Of a stretch of DNA of 64,000 nt, positions 17,270 to 25,049 are shown in pieces. The position numbers and the translations under genes are program-made. Numbering within the stretch: the stretch's first letter is position 1; every line of letters begins with the position of its first letter. Below the pieces are notes generated by a model, which searched no databases, was not told the origin of the DNA, and saw nothing but the letters and a program-made list of their open reading frames with translations. Source of the DNA: Noviluteimonas caseinilytica (GTDB lineage Bacteria > Pseudomonadota > Gammaproteobacteria > Xanthomonadales > Xanthomonadaceae); assembly GCF_018406605.1 (NCBI RefSeq), contig NZ_AP024545.1, forward strand, positions 372,001 through 436,000. The letters are read 5' to 3'.

Positions 17270-18052
17270 TTACGCGATCGCCGCTTCCAGCAACGCGCGG
17301 ATGATCGCCTGTGCCTTCGGCGCACGCACGGCGTCCCATGCGAACGTGTCTTCGTCCATGTACAGGCGCTGGCTCATTTCGAGCTGCACGGCGTCGATGC
17401 CGTTTTCCGGCGCGGCGTAGTGGCGCGTGATGTAGCCGCCCTTGAAGCGCCCGTTCGCGACCCAGTCGTGGTCCGGCTGCGCGGCAAGTACCGATTCCAA
17501 TCGTTGCTGCAACGCAGGCGAACAACTCGCGCCGCCCGCGGTGCCGAGGTTGAGGTCGGGCAACCGGCCTTCGAACAGGAACGCCAGGTCGCTGCCGCGG
17601 ATCGTGTGCCCTTCCCACAACACGACGCGACCGTGCGCGGTGCGCAGGCGCTGCAGTTCTGCCTGCAACGCGGCGTGGTACGGCGCCCAGTACGTCGCGA
17701 CGCGCGCGGCGATTTCCGTTTCGTCCGGCGCCTGTCCGTCGAGATACACCGGCGCGCCCGTGAACTGCACCGCCGGGCACAGGCCGGTCGTGTTCTGCCC
17801 CGGGTACAGCGAGGTGTCGTCCCGCGGGCGGTTGAGGTCGACCACGTAGCGCGAGAAACGCGGGCGCAGGATCGACGCACCCAGCGCGCGCGCGACGTCG
17901 TACAGCCGCGCCACGTGCCAGTCGGTATCCGGCGCGGTGCGCGCGCGTTCGGTCATGCGCGCGGCGAGCGCGGCGGGGATTTCGCTGCCGTCGTGCGGCA
18001 CGCTGACCAGCAGCGGCGCGGTGCCGCGTTCGAGGGTGAAGGTATCGGCCAT
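17270..18052 (-). CDS. hutG: N-formylglutamate amidohydrolase-like protein (HutG type)
   Basis: Member of the N-formylglutamate amidohydrolase family, which in the histidine pathway releases formate from N-formylglutamate. The 260-residue protein shows VSVPHDGSEIP at the N-terminus, FSRYVVDLNRP, the LWEGHTIRG segment with Glu and His, and GGYITRHYAAPENGIDAVQLEMSQR-type C-terminal motifs in order. It lies 15 bp after the dadA-like gene on the same strand, not with hutH/U/I, so its substrate here could be another N-formyl amino acid. The operon suggests amino-acid catabolism. Confidence 0.88.
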   Translation of the reverse strand: MADTFTLERGTAPLLVSVPHDGSEIPAALAARMTERARTAPDTDWHVARLYDVARALGASILRPRFSRYVVDLNRPRDDTSLYPGQNTTGLCPAVQFTGAPVYLDGQAPDETEIAARVATYWAPYHAALQAELQRLRTAHGRVVLWEGHTIRGSDLAFLFEGRLPDLNLGTAGGASCSPALQQRLESVLAAQPDHDWVANGRFKGGYITRHYAAPENGIDAVQLEMSQRLYMDEDTFAWDAVRAPKAQAIIRALLEAAIA

Positions 18053-18067
18053 GGCGCCGAGTCTAAG

Positions 18068-19339
18068 TCACGCGAATCGCACGGGGTCGTAAGGCTTCGG
18101 ATCGAGCGTCGGCGCACGGCCGGTGACCAGGTCCGCGATGAGTTCGCCGGTGGCCACGCTCATGCCGATGCCCATCATCCCGTGGGCCGTCGCCAGCCAC
18201 GTGCGCGAACGGCCGGGCACGCGACCGATCAGCGGCACGTCGTCGGCGCACATCGGGCGCCAGCCGAACCAGCGTTCGCGCACGAGGCGGCCGACCGGTT
18301 CGTGCAGGTATTCCGCCGCGCCGCGTTCGAGCGCGCCGAGGCGACGCGCATTGAGCGTGTCGTCGTAGCCCGAGAATTCCATCGTGCTGCCCAGGCGATA
18401 GCCGCGCTCCCACGCCGTCACGCACACCTGGCGTTCGCGCAGCACCAGCGGATGCTTCGGCACGCGCGCCGGCGGATCGTAGGTGATCGAGTAGCCCTTG
18501 CCGGGTTGCATCGCGCGCCGCAAGCCGCGCATGCCAATCGCGTCCGCCATGCGCGGCGACCACGCACCCAGCGCGCACACGACCTGCCCGGCGTCGAACG
18601 TGCCGCGCGACGTCTGCACGCGCACGCCGTTGATGGCTTCTTCCAGGTCCTGCAGCGCGCACTGTTCGATCAGTTCGCCGCCACCCGCGACGAACACGCG
18701 CGCGAGTTCATCCACGTAGCGATCCGGCCGCAGCGACGCATCGCCGGAAAAGCGCAGCGCGCCCGCCAGGCCCGGCTTCAACGCGGGCTCGCGCGCTTCG
18801 TACGCGGGGCCGTCGAATTCCTCGACCGCCACGCCCAGTTCGCGCAGCAGCGGCACTTCCGCGAGGTCGTGCGCCATCCGCCGCGCATCGCGGAAGATGT
18901 AGTCCTCGCCGGCTTCGACGAATTCGCAATCGAGTTGCTTCGCGTGCACCCAGTCGGCGAGCCGCGCGCGCGAATGGTTGAGCAACGCCGACTTCGACCG
19001 CGCGCTGGCTTCCCAGTCGCGCACGTTGCAGCGCCCGGCGAAGTGCAGCAGCCACGCCCACAGGCGCGGATCGAAGCGCGGCTTGATGTACAGCGGTGCG
19101 TCGGGCTGCAGCATGAAACGCAGCGCGGTGCCGACCATCCCCGGCGAGGCCAGCGGGGGCGCGTGGCTCGGCGTGATCGTGCCGCAGTTGCCGTGCGAGG
19201 CCCCGGCGCCGACGTGCGCGGCCTCGATCAGCCGCACGGACCGCCCGGCATCGCGCAGCGCGAGCGCGCAGGCCAGGCCGATCGCCCCGCCCCCGACCAC
19301 GAGGACATCCACCGGCGTCAGGTTCGGCGTCGATTGCAC
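18068..19339 (-). CDS. FAD-dependent D-amino acid dehydrogenase-like oxidoreductase (DadA family)
   Basis: Oxidises D-amino acids (or D-hydroxyproline/D-proline in related members) and feeds electrons to the respiratory chain. The 423-residue protein has an N-terminal FAD-binding fold VVGGGAIGLACAL (about 14-26), the ASHGNCGTITPSHAPPLASPG region typical of DadA in separate parts, and a C-terminal GMMGIGMSVATGELIADL helix that caps the flavin. There is no alanine racemase gene beside it, so calling it dadA itself would be too specific. It precedes the hutG-like gene and is divergent from the M4 protease. Confidence 0.85.
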   Translation of the reverse strand: MQSTPNLTPVDVLVVGGGAIGLACALALRDAGRSVRLIEAAHVGAGASHGNCGTITPSHAPPLASPGMVGTALRFMLQPDAPLYIKPRFDPRLWAWLLHFAGRCNVRDWEASARSKSALLNHSRARLADWVHAKQLDCEFVEAGEDYIFRDARRMAHDLAEVPLLRELGVAVEEFDGPAYEAREPALKPGLAGALRFSGDASLRPDRYVDELARVFVAGGGELIEQCALQDLEEAINGVRVQTSRGTFDAGQVVCALGAWSPRMADAIGMRGLRRAMQPGKGYSITYDPPARVPKHPLVLRERQVCVTAWERGYRLGSTMEFSGYDDTLNARRLGALERGAAEYLHEPVGRLVRERWFGWRPMCADDVPLIGRVPGRSRTWLATAHGMMGIGMSVATGELIADLVTGRAPTLDPKPYDPVRFA

Positions 19340-19649
19340 TGGCTGTGGTTCCCCCTGGATGGCGCGGACCCCGTCGGTCGCCCGCCGCGCAGGATGCCAG
19401 CCCGCTTCGCGGCGGGACAGACTTGCGCAAATTGCGTGACGTGAAGCCCGCTTTCACGCGCTCGCCGGCAGCGATGCGACCGCTCATCGACCGCAGGCGA
19501 CCGTTCGCCGCCAAATTCCGCGGATTGCGCAATGCAGCGTGACTTGCCCCGGCCGGCCCCGCGACGGTCGTGGCCGAAGGCGCCCACAGAGGCGCCTTCG
19601 CATGCCACGGCATGCGCGGTTTCCATTCCATTCCTCGGGGGTACTACAG
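19340..19649. promoter_or_regulatory. Divergent intergenic region between dadA-like gene and M4 protease
   Basis: These 310 bp hold no convincing gene. They must carry the promoters of both divergent genes. Visible elements are TTGCGCAAATTGCGTGAC-like repeats of a TTGCGCAA core around 19424 and 19526, and near the M4 gene a perfect 10-bp hairpin listed separately. No clear -35/-10 pair stands out. Confidence 0.5.
19575..19600 (+). promoter_or_regulatory. Perfect hairpin in the leader of the M4 protease gene
   Basis: Arms CGAAGGCGCC (19575-19584) and GGCGCCTTCG (19591-19600) pair without mismatch around a CACAGA loop, about 50 bases before the start codon. A second small inverted repeat, CATGC-CACG-GCATG, follows directly. 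No T-tract follows, so it is not a plain terminator; it could affect mRNA stability or bind a regulator. Confidence 0.5.
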
Positions 19650-21257
19650 ATGCAGTCCACGCCACGCCTGCTGGCCGTCGCCGTCGTCCTCGCGCTGTCC
19701 GCCGGCGCCGCCGACGCGGCCAACACCAACCACCCCGCCGTCGGCCGTGCCGTCGGCATGATCGATGGCACCGCCGGAGCGGCCATCCATCGCAACGCGG
19801 CCGACGCGTTCGCGGTGAAGGATGTCGTCGTCGACCGCGACGGCACCGAACACGTCCGCTTCGAACGCACCTTCCGCGGCCTGCCCGTGATCGGCGGCGA
19901 CTTCGTCGTGCATTCGCGCAACGGCCAGTTCAAGTCGGCCAGCCAGTCGCTGAAGTCCTCGGCGCGCCCGGACATGACCGCGCGCATCGGCGGCGACGAA
20001 GCCACCATCGTGGCCGGCGCCGACTTCGGCACGGGCTTCGACGGCATGCGCAACGCCACCAAGGTGATCTACGCGCGCAACGTCGCGCCGCGCCTGGCGT
20101 ACGAAGTGGTCTTCTCCGGCACCAAGCGCGACCAGACGCCGACCGAGATGCATTACTTCGTCGACGCCAACAGCGGCAAGATCCTCGACAAGTGGGACAT
20201 GGTGCATACCGCCAAGCCGGGCGGCGGCGGTTCGGGCGGCGGCACGCCGGCCGTGGGCACCGCGCGCACGCTGCTGTACGGCAACCTCTCCATCAACACC
20301 GCCAGCTCCGGCGGCACGTTCAACATGACCGACACCACGCGCGGCAACGGTGCCACGTACGACGCCAACAACGTCGCCTACACCACGGCCGCCAGCCGCG
20401 CGACGCTGTTCACCGACGCCGACAACACCTGGGGCAACAACACCAACGCCGACCGCGCCAGCGCGGCGGGCGATGCGCACTTCGGTGTCGCCACCACGTG
20501 GGACTACTACAAGAACACCTTCGGCCGGAACGGCATCTTCAACGACGGCAAGGGCGTGAAGAGCTACGTGCACGTCGGCCGCAGCTGGGGCAACGCGGCG
20601 TGGTACGCCAACGCGATGTATTACGGCGACGGCGGCGGCAGCATCCTGCCGCTCGTGGCGATCGACGTGGCGGGCCATGAAATGAGCCACGGCGTGACGC
20701 AGGCAACGTCGGGCTTGTCGTACTCGAACGATTCGGGCGGTCTCAACGAAGCCACATCCGACATCTTCGGCACGATGGTGGAGTTCTACGCCAACAACGC
20801 CAACGACACCCCGGACTACAAGATCGGCGAAGAGCTGTACGCGTCGAACCCGGGCGAAACCAAGGCGCTGCGCTACATGTTCAAGCCGAGCGCGGCGGAC
20901 AACGGTGCCTCGTATGACTGCTATCCGGCCGGTGGACTGGGCGGCGTGGATCCGCATTACTCGTCGGGCCCGGCCAACCACTTCTTCTACCTGCTCGCGG
21001 AAGGCGCGGTCTCGCCGGCCGGTTTCAGCTACACGGCCTCGCAGCTGGTCTGCAACGGCGACACCGGCGTGACCGGCATCGGCCGCGACGCCGCCCAGCG
21101 CATCTGGTATCGCGCGCTCGACCTGTACTTCACCTCGAGCACCACGTATCCGCAGGCGCGCGCCGCCACGTTGCAGGCGGCCACGGATCTCTACGGCAGC
21201 GGTTCGGCGCAGTACAACGCCGTCGCGCGTGCGTGGAGCGCGGTGTCGGTGAACTGA
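19650..21257 (+). CDS. Secreted M4 family (thermolysin-like) metallopeptidase
   Basis: Extracellular zinc endopeptidase made as a preproenzyme. The 535 residues comprise a signal peptide (about 1-21), an FTP/PepSY propeptide (about 25-180), a Gly/Ser linker, and the catalytic domain. The zinc motif HEMSH has ligands H343 and H347 with E344 as the catalytic base, and the third ligand E367 lies in GGLNEATSD, 20 residues later, as in thermolysin. The catalytic His side is in the DPHYSSGPANHFFYLL region. No C-terminal PPC domain is present. ATG 19650 starts the signal peptide. Such enzymes usually leave the cell through type II secretion. Confidence 0.95.
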   Translation: MQSTPRLLAVAVVLALSAGAADAANTNHPAVGRAVGMIDGTAGAAIHRNAADAFAVKDVVVDRDGTEHVRFERTFRGLPVIGGDFVVHSRNGQFKSASQSLKSSARPDMTARIGGDEATIVAGADFGTGFDGMRNATKVIYARNVAPRLAYEVVFSGTKRDQTPTEMHYFVDANSGKILDKWDMVHTAKPGGGGSGGGTPAVGTARTLLYGNLSINTASSGGTFNMTDTTRGNGATYDANNVAYTTAASRATLFTDADNTWGNNTNADRASAAGDAHFGVATTWDYYKNTFGRNGIFNDGKGVKSYVHVGRSWGNAAWYANAMYYGDGGGSILPLVAIDVAGHEMSHGVTQATSGLSYSNDSGGLNEATSDIFGTMVEFYANNANDTPDYKIGEELYASNPGETKALRYMFKPSAADNGASYDCYPAGGLGGVDPHYSSGPANHFFYLLAEGAVSPAGFSYTASQLVCNGDTGVTGIGRDAAQRIWYRALDLYFTSSTTYPQARAATLQAATDLYGSGSAQYNAVARAWSAVSVN

Positions 21258-21280
21258 TCCATCGCGACACGTCGGAACGG

Positions 21281-21306
21281 AACGGCCCGCGCAAGCGGGC
21301 CGTTTT
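21281..21306. terminator. Intrinsic terminator after M4 protease
   Basis: Perfect 10-bp stem AACGGCCCGC (21281-21290) / GCGGGCCGTT (21295-21304), GCAA loop, then TTTT. It ends the M4 transcript and lies between convergent genes, so it may also serve the DUF418 gene. Confidence 0.88.
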
Positions 21307-21326
21307 CGTTGGTGCGGATGCGTGCG

Positions 21327-22793
21327 TTACGCCGGCTGCAACCGCTGCTGCCGCATCGACGGCAAGCGCAGGTAGGTGAAGCTGCGCCACAGCCATTCCA
21401 TCGGCCCGTAGCGGAAGCGCGACAACCACCAGCGGCTCACCACCAGCTGCACCGCGAACACCACCACGACGAACAACACCTGCCACGCGCGCCCCGTGCC
21501 GTAATGGCCGAGCCCGTAGCCGTAGAAGAACAGCGTGCCGACGAGTGACTGCGTGAGGTAATTGGTGAGCGCCATGCGCCCGGCCGGCGCGAACGGCGCC
21601 ACCCACGCGCGCCAGCGCGAATGGAACAGCAGCACCACGACGCCGACGTACCCCAGGCACGCGGCTAGGTTGCCGAGCAGCGACAAGCCCATCGAGAACT
21701 GGAACAACGCGTCGTTCTGACCCGGCAGGTGCGTGGTGGCGATGGCGGCCGCGATCACGCTGATGCCCAGGCCCATCGGCAAGCCGAACAAGGCGAGCTT
21801 GCGGAACACATCCAGGTGCGCGCCCGGGTTGGCCATCAGCCCGCTGCGCACGAACCACGCGCCAAGCAGGAACATGCCGGTGACGAAGAACAACGCGAAG
21901 CCCACGTCCTGCGACGCCTGCTTCGGGAAATGTTCAACGCGCCACGCCAGCGCTTCGGCGTAGCTGCCCTTCGACATCACGCGCGCTTCGTTGGCGATCT
22001 CGTCGACGTGTTCCTTGCGCGCCTTCTGCGTTTCGGCGATGTCCTTGCGCACTTCGGCCTGCTTCGCGGGCGTGGCGGCTTCCGACAGCGCGACGCGATC
22101 GCGTTCCGCCTGCGGCACCTGTGGCGACAGCGCGCCGACGACCATCAGGCCCAGGCACGGCACCAGGTACAGCATCAATCCCAGGTTGCGCAGCGCCTTC
22201 AGCGGCTGGCGACGCAGCGCCCATGCGCACACGCCCAGCAGCAGCACGGGCACGCCCAGCGCAAGGAACGGTGGCCACGGCAGTTTGGCAACGCCGGCGG
22301 CCGTCAATCCGCCTAGCACCGCGCCGCACGCGATGGCGGCGACGCCGATGAACACCATCACCTTCGGCCGCGCGTGGAAGATCACCAGCAGGAACGCCGC
22401 GCCGATCGAATACGCAAAGAGGATGTCGCCCGCCCACAACAGGATGTAGTGCAGCGCACCGAACACCGCCAGCGCGAGCGTGCGGCGCACGTAGGGCTTG
22501 AAGAAATCGCGCCCGGCGAGTTCGGCGCGCGTGAGCATCACCGCGAAGCCCATGCCGAACAGCAGCGAGAACATCGTCCAGAACTTGCCGCGCACGAACA
22601 CGTGCACGAACCAGCCCGCCCAGTGATCGATGCCGGTGACGCCGAGCGGCAGGCCCGCGTCGAGGTCGGCGATCGGCCGATTGAAGAACTCGACGTTCAT
22701 CAGGAAGATGCCGAGCAGCGCGACGCCGCGGATCACGTCGAGCGTCACGATGCGCTCGTTGGCGGCGACCGGCGAGAAGGTGGTGGTCGACAT
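21327..22793 (-). CDS. DUF418 domain-containing membrane protein
   Basis: Multi-pass inner-membrane protein of the YeiB/DUF418 type; function unknown, with distant resemblance to membrane acyltransferases. The 488 residues begin with RIVTLDVIRGVALLGIFLMN, the family's first motif, then LFGMGFAVML, and end in the DUF418 segment around GRMALTNYLTQSL and RYGPMEWLWRS. About ten hydrophobic segments are visible, with a charged, Glu/Lys/Ala-rich stretch in the middle (about 225-290). I chose the ATG at 22793 because GGAG lies 6 bases upstream; an ATG at 22799 would leave no spacer. Confidence 0.88.
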   Translation of the reverse strand: MSTTTFSPVAANERIVTLDVIRGVALLGIFLMNVEFFNRPIADLDAGLPLGVTGIDHWAGWFVHVFVRGKFWTMFSLLFGMGFAVMLTRAELAGRDFFKPYVRRTLALAVFGALHYILLWAGDILFAYSIGAAFLLVIFHARPKVMVFIGVAAIACGAVLGGLTAAGVAKLPWPPFLALGVPVLLLGVCAWALRRQPLKALRNLGLMLYLVPCLGLMVVGALSPQVPQAERDRVALSEAATPAKQAEVRKDIAETQKARKEHVDEIANEARVMSKGSYAEALAWRVEHFPKQASQDVGFALFFVTGMFLLGAWFVRSGLMANPGAHLDVFRKLALFGLPMGLGISVIAAAIATTHLPGQNDALFQFSMGLSLLGNLAACLGYVGVVVLLFHSRWRAWVAPFAPAGRMALTNYLTQSLVGTLFFYGYGLGHYGTGRAWQVLFVVVVFAVQLVVSRWWLSRFRYGPMEWLWRSFTYLRLPSMRQQRLQPA

Positions 22794-22857
22794 GGACATC
22801 TCCGGATGTAGCGGCATTAGCGCACGCGGCGACGCCGTGGATCAGGGCCGGAAGTCA

Positions 22858-22912
22858 TCGGGACAAAAGTGGGACCAGGGCCTGATCCCCGGTCCCTGGT
22901 CCCCTGTCCCGA
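22858..22912. repeat. Compound palindrome of GGGACC type (dispersed repeat copy 1)
   Basis: Inner arms GGGACCAGGG (22871-22880) and CCCTGGTCCC (22894-22903) pair perfectly, and outer arms TCGGGACA (22858-22865) and TGTCCCGA (22905-22912) extend the stem with a small internal loop. It lies between the slyD terminator and the DUF418 start. A related sequence occurs at 57059-57091. Confidence 0.75.
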
Positions 22913-22946
22913 AAAACGAAACGGCCCGCAGATGCAGGCCGTTTCG
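22912..22946 (-). terminator. Intrinsic terminator after slyD
   Basis: Stem CGAAACGGCC (22917-22926) / GGCCGTTTCG (22937-22946) with a 10-base loop. On the minus strand it is followed by a T-rich run (complement of 22912-22916), as expected for ending the slyD transcript. Confidence 0.8.
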
Positions 22947-22969
22947 AATGTCGCTATCGCAGACGCGTA

Positions 22970-23464
22970 TCAGTGCTCGTGGCCACCATCGCCGTGCACG
23001 TGGCCGTGCTCGAGCTCTTCCGCGGTGGCTTCGCGCACTTCGACGATGTCGACGTCGAAATGCAGGTCCTTGCCGGCCATCGGGTGGTTGAGGTCGATGT
23101 CCACCACGCTCATGCCGACCTTCTGGATCGTCACCGCGCGCGGGCCGAAGTTGGTGTTCAGCACGACCTGCATGCCCGGCTCCAGGCGCTGGTTGCCGAA
23201 ATGCTTCTTCGGCACGCGCTGGCTCAGGCCTTCGCGCAGTTCGCCGTAGGCATCGGCGGCCACGACGTCGGCGCCGAAGCTGTCGCCGGCTTGTTTGCCT
23301 TCCATCGCCTTTTCCAGGCCCGGGATGATGTTGCCGTGGCCGAACAGGATGGCCAGCGGTTCGCGGTCCTTCGAGGTCTCGATGGCCGTTTCGCCATTGG
23401 CGTGCGCGGCGGCTTCGTTGACGGCGTAATGGAAACGGACGACGCGGTCTTTCTCGATCTTCAT
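22970..23464 (-). CDS. slyD: FKBP-type peptidyl-prolyl isomerase SlyD
   Basis: Cytoplasmic prolyl isomerase and chaperone that can bind nickel. The 164-residue protein has the FKBP halves around the inserted chaperone domain: VVRFHYAV, LFGHGNIIPGLEKAMEG, then the insert with AYGELREG and VPKKHF, and the closing NHPMAGKDLHFDVDIVEVREAT. The C-terminal metal-binding tail is short, with the His-rich segment HGHVHGDGGHEH, compared with the longer tail of Escherichia SlyD. ATG 23464 is the family start. It is divergent from the first NlpC/P60 gene. Confidence 0.95.
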   Translation of the reverse strand: MKIEKDRVVRFHYAVNEAAAHANGETAIETSKDREPLAILFGHGNIIPGLEKAMEGKQAGDSFGADVVAADAYGELREGLSQRVPKKHFGNQRLEPGMQVVLNTNFGPRAVTIQKVGMSVVDIDLNHPMAGKDLHFDVDIVEVREATAEELEHGHVHGDGGHEH

Positions 23465-23547
23465 GGGGTTCGGGATTCCGGTGCGGGGCGGCGCGCAGGC
23501 CGCGGGCGCTTGTCAGCGCCGGGTGGAAGCGGCCATATTCGGCCGCG

Positions 23548-24108
23548 ATGAAGGCCGCGCATTATCCGGGCAAGCCCACCCTCGCGCCAGCGCGCGGGCT
23601 CGCTCCTCTCCTCTTTGTCTCGATCGCACTGCTCGCCGGCTGCGGCGGGGGCGAGGCCGTGCGCCCGTCCGCGCCGTCGCACGCGGTCGCGATGCCCCGC
23701 ACCTGGCCGGTGGTCACGCCCGACGACCCGGAACGCGCGAACGAAGTCCTGATGCGGGCCATCTCGTTGGTCGGCACGCCCTACCGGTACGGCGGCAATT
23801 CGCCCGAGGGCGGGTTCGACTGCAGCGGCCTGGTCGGCTACGTGTTCCGCGACATGGCCCACGTGCAGCTGCCCCGCACCTCGTCCGCCCTGGACGGCAT
23901 GCAGGGTCCGCGGATCGCACCGGAACGCCTGGCCGCGGCCGACCTGGTCTTCTTCGGCAGCGGCGGGACGGTCAGCCACGTCGGCATCTATGTCGGCGAA
24001 GGGCGCTTCGTGCACGCTCCGCGCACCGGCGGCACGGTGCGCCTGGACCACCTCGACGGACCGTGGTGGCGGGACCACTACACCGGCGCCCGACGGGTCC
24101 TGCGTTGA
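23548..24108 (+). CDS. NlpC/P60 family lipoprotein endopeptidase
   Basis: Probable peptidoglycan endopeptidase that cuts stem peptides or cross-links. The 186-residue protein has a lipoprotein signal (LLAGC, Cys32) and an NlpC/P60 domain from about 62 to 186. The catalytic Cys92 is in GGFDCSGLVGYV, His144 in VSHVGIYVGEG and the third polar residue His156 in FVHAP. ATG 23548 gives a normal signal peptide with a long N-region. It is followed 155 bp later by a paralogue with the same domain. Confidence 0.9.
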   Translation: MKAAHYPGKPTLAPARGLAPLLFVSIALLAGCGGGEAVRPSAPSHAVAMPRTWPVVTPDDPERANEVLMRAISLVGTPYRYGGNSPEGGFDCSGLVGYVFRDMAHVQLPRTSSALDGMQGPRIAPERLAAADLVFFGSGGTVSHVGIYVGEGRFVHAPRTGGTVRLDHLDGPWWRDHYTGARRVLR

Positions 24109-24263
24109 CCGCATTCATGTGAAAGCGGCTGGATTTGTTAGCGGCCATTTCCCGAAATGTGAGCAGAATCCGGTACTTGTTCACGGCGCCCTAACGGAAA
24201 TTAAACCTTCACATGGTCTTCAAAGGTTAAGGTCCCCCCGGACTTCGAAACCGTGATGACCAA
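24109..24263 (+). promoter_or_regulatory. AT-richer upstream region of the second NlpC/P60 gene
   Basis: These 155 bp are clearly richer in A/T than their surroundings. They contain AACCTT (24204-24209) and AAGGTT (24223-24228) as an inverted pair, several TGTGA/TCACA-like half sites (around 24119, 24159 and 24209), and a three-codon ORF ATG-ACC-AAG-TGA at 24256-24267 overlapping the next start codon. Half sites of this sort resemble CRP/Clp boxes, but no complete palindrome is present. Confidence 0.45.
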
Positions 24264-24929
24264 GTGACGACCCAGCTGACCACAGCACAAGCCGCCACCC
24301 GCTTCCTCCGGACGCGTGCTTTCCAACTTCTCTGCTGCGCCGCGCTGTGCGCGACCAGCCTTTCCGCCTTCGCCCAGGACAGCACCTCCGGTGCGCCGGC
24401 GGCGATCGCGGGTGGTTCCACCCTCGTGGCCTCCTCGGCGAACGCGTCGGTCCCGTCGACCCGCGTGCGCCCGGTGTTCGGCGACCTCGCCGAAGCCAAC
24501 GGCCTCGACACCGCCGCCGTCCTCCAGGCCACCAGCAAGACCCCCGGCCTGACCGATCGCATCCAGGGCGTCCTGTCCAAGGCGATGACCCTGCTCGGCA
24601 CGCCCTATCGCTGGGGCGGCGAATCCGAACAGGGCGGCTTCGACTGCAGCGGCCTGGTCGGTTACGTCTATCGCTCGGTGCTCGGCATGGACCTGCCGCG
24701 CGTCTCGCGCCAGATGGCGCAGAGCGGCGAACAGGTCGAGCGCACCGCACTCGTCCCCGGCGACCTGGTGTTCTTCGGCCTGCGCGGTCGCGTCAACCAC
24801 GTCGGCATCTATGTCGGCGAAGGCCGCTTCCTGCACGCGCCGAGCCGCGGCAAGGTCGTCCGCGTGGACAACCTCGCCAATGCCTACTGGGCCGGCCGCT
24901 TCATGCAGGGCCGCCGCGTCGCGATGTAA
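24264..24929 (+). CDS. Exported NlpC/P60 family peptidoglycan endopeptidase
   Basis: Second cell-wall hydrolase of the tandem pair, 221 residues. It has a Sec signal peptide (about 1-37, ending AFAQ), an Ala/Ser-rich spacer to about 100, and the NlpC/P60 domain with Cys128 in GGFDCSGLVGYV, His179 in VNHVGIYVGEG and His191 in FLHAP. The start is a GTG at 24264; no in-frame ATG precedes the signal peptide. The GTG overlaps the stop of a three-codon ORF (GTGA), suggesting coupled initiation. Unlike its neighbour it is not a lipoprotein, so it is probably periplasmic. Confidence 0.88.
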   Translation: MTTQLTTAQAATRFLRTRAFQLLCCAALCATSLSAFAQDSTSGAPAAIAGGSTLVASSANASVPSTRVRPVFGDLAEANGLDTAAVLQATSKTPGLTDRIQGVLSKAMTLLGTPYRWGGESEQGGFDCSGLVGYVYRSVLGMDLPRVSRQMAQSGEQVERTALVPGDLVFFGLRGRVNHVGIYVGEGRFLHAPSRGKVVRVDNLANAYWAGRFMQGRRVAM

Positions 24930-24950
24930 CAGACGCTGCAACGATGTCCG

Positions 24951-24975
24951 AAGGCCGCCGCAAGGCGGCCTTCTT
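24951..24975 (+). terminator. Probable terminator after second NlpC/P60 gene
   Basis: Perfect 9-bp stem AAGGCCGCC (24951-24959) / GGCGGCCTT (24964-24972) with a GCAA loop, followed by CTTCGTT, which is only moderately T-rich. Confidence 0.65.
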
Positions 24976-25049
24976 CGTTCCGGGCTCCGCGCTTATTGCC
25001 GGGTTCGCGCACGCGGGCGCATGCTGCGCGGCACCTTGCCGGAGCCCGC

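Noticed and set aside
17270..19339. A histidine-utilisation operon because of the hutG-like gene
   Set aside because: No hutH, hutU, hutI or hutC is beside it; the neighbour is a DadA-like oxidoreductase, so the pathway cannot be named as histidine degradation.
24109..24263. A complete CRP/Clp binding site upstream of the second NlpC/P60 gene
   Set aside because: Only isolated TGTGA/TCACA half sites occur; no pair has the 6-base spacing of a full palindrome.
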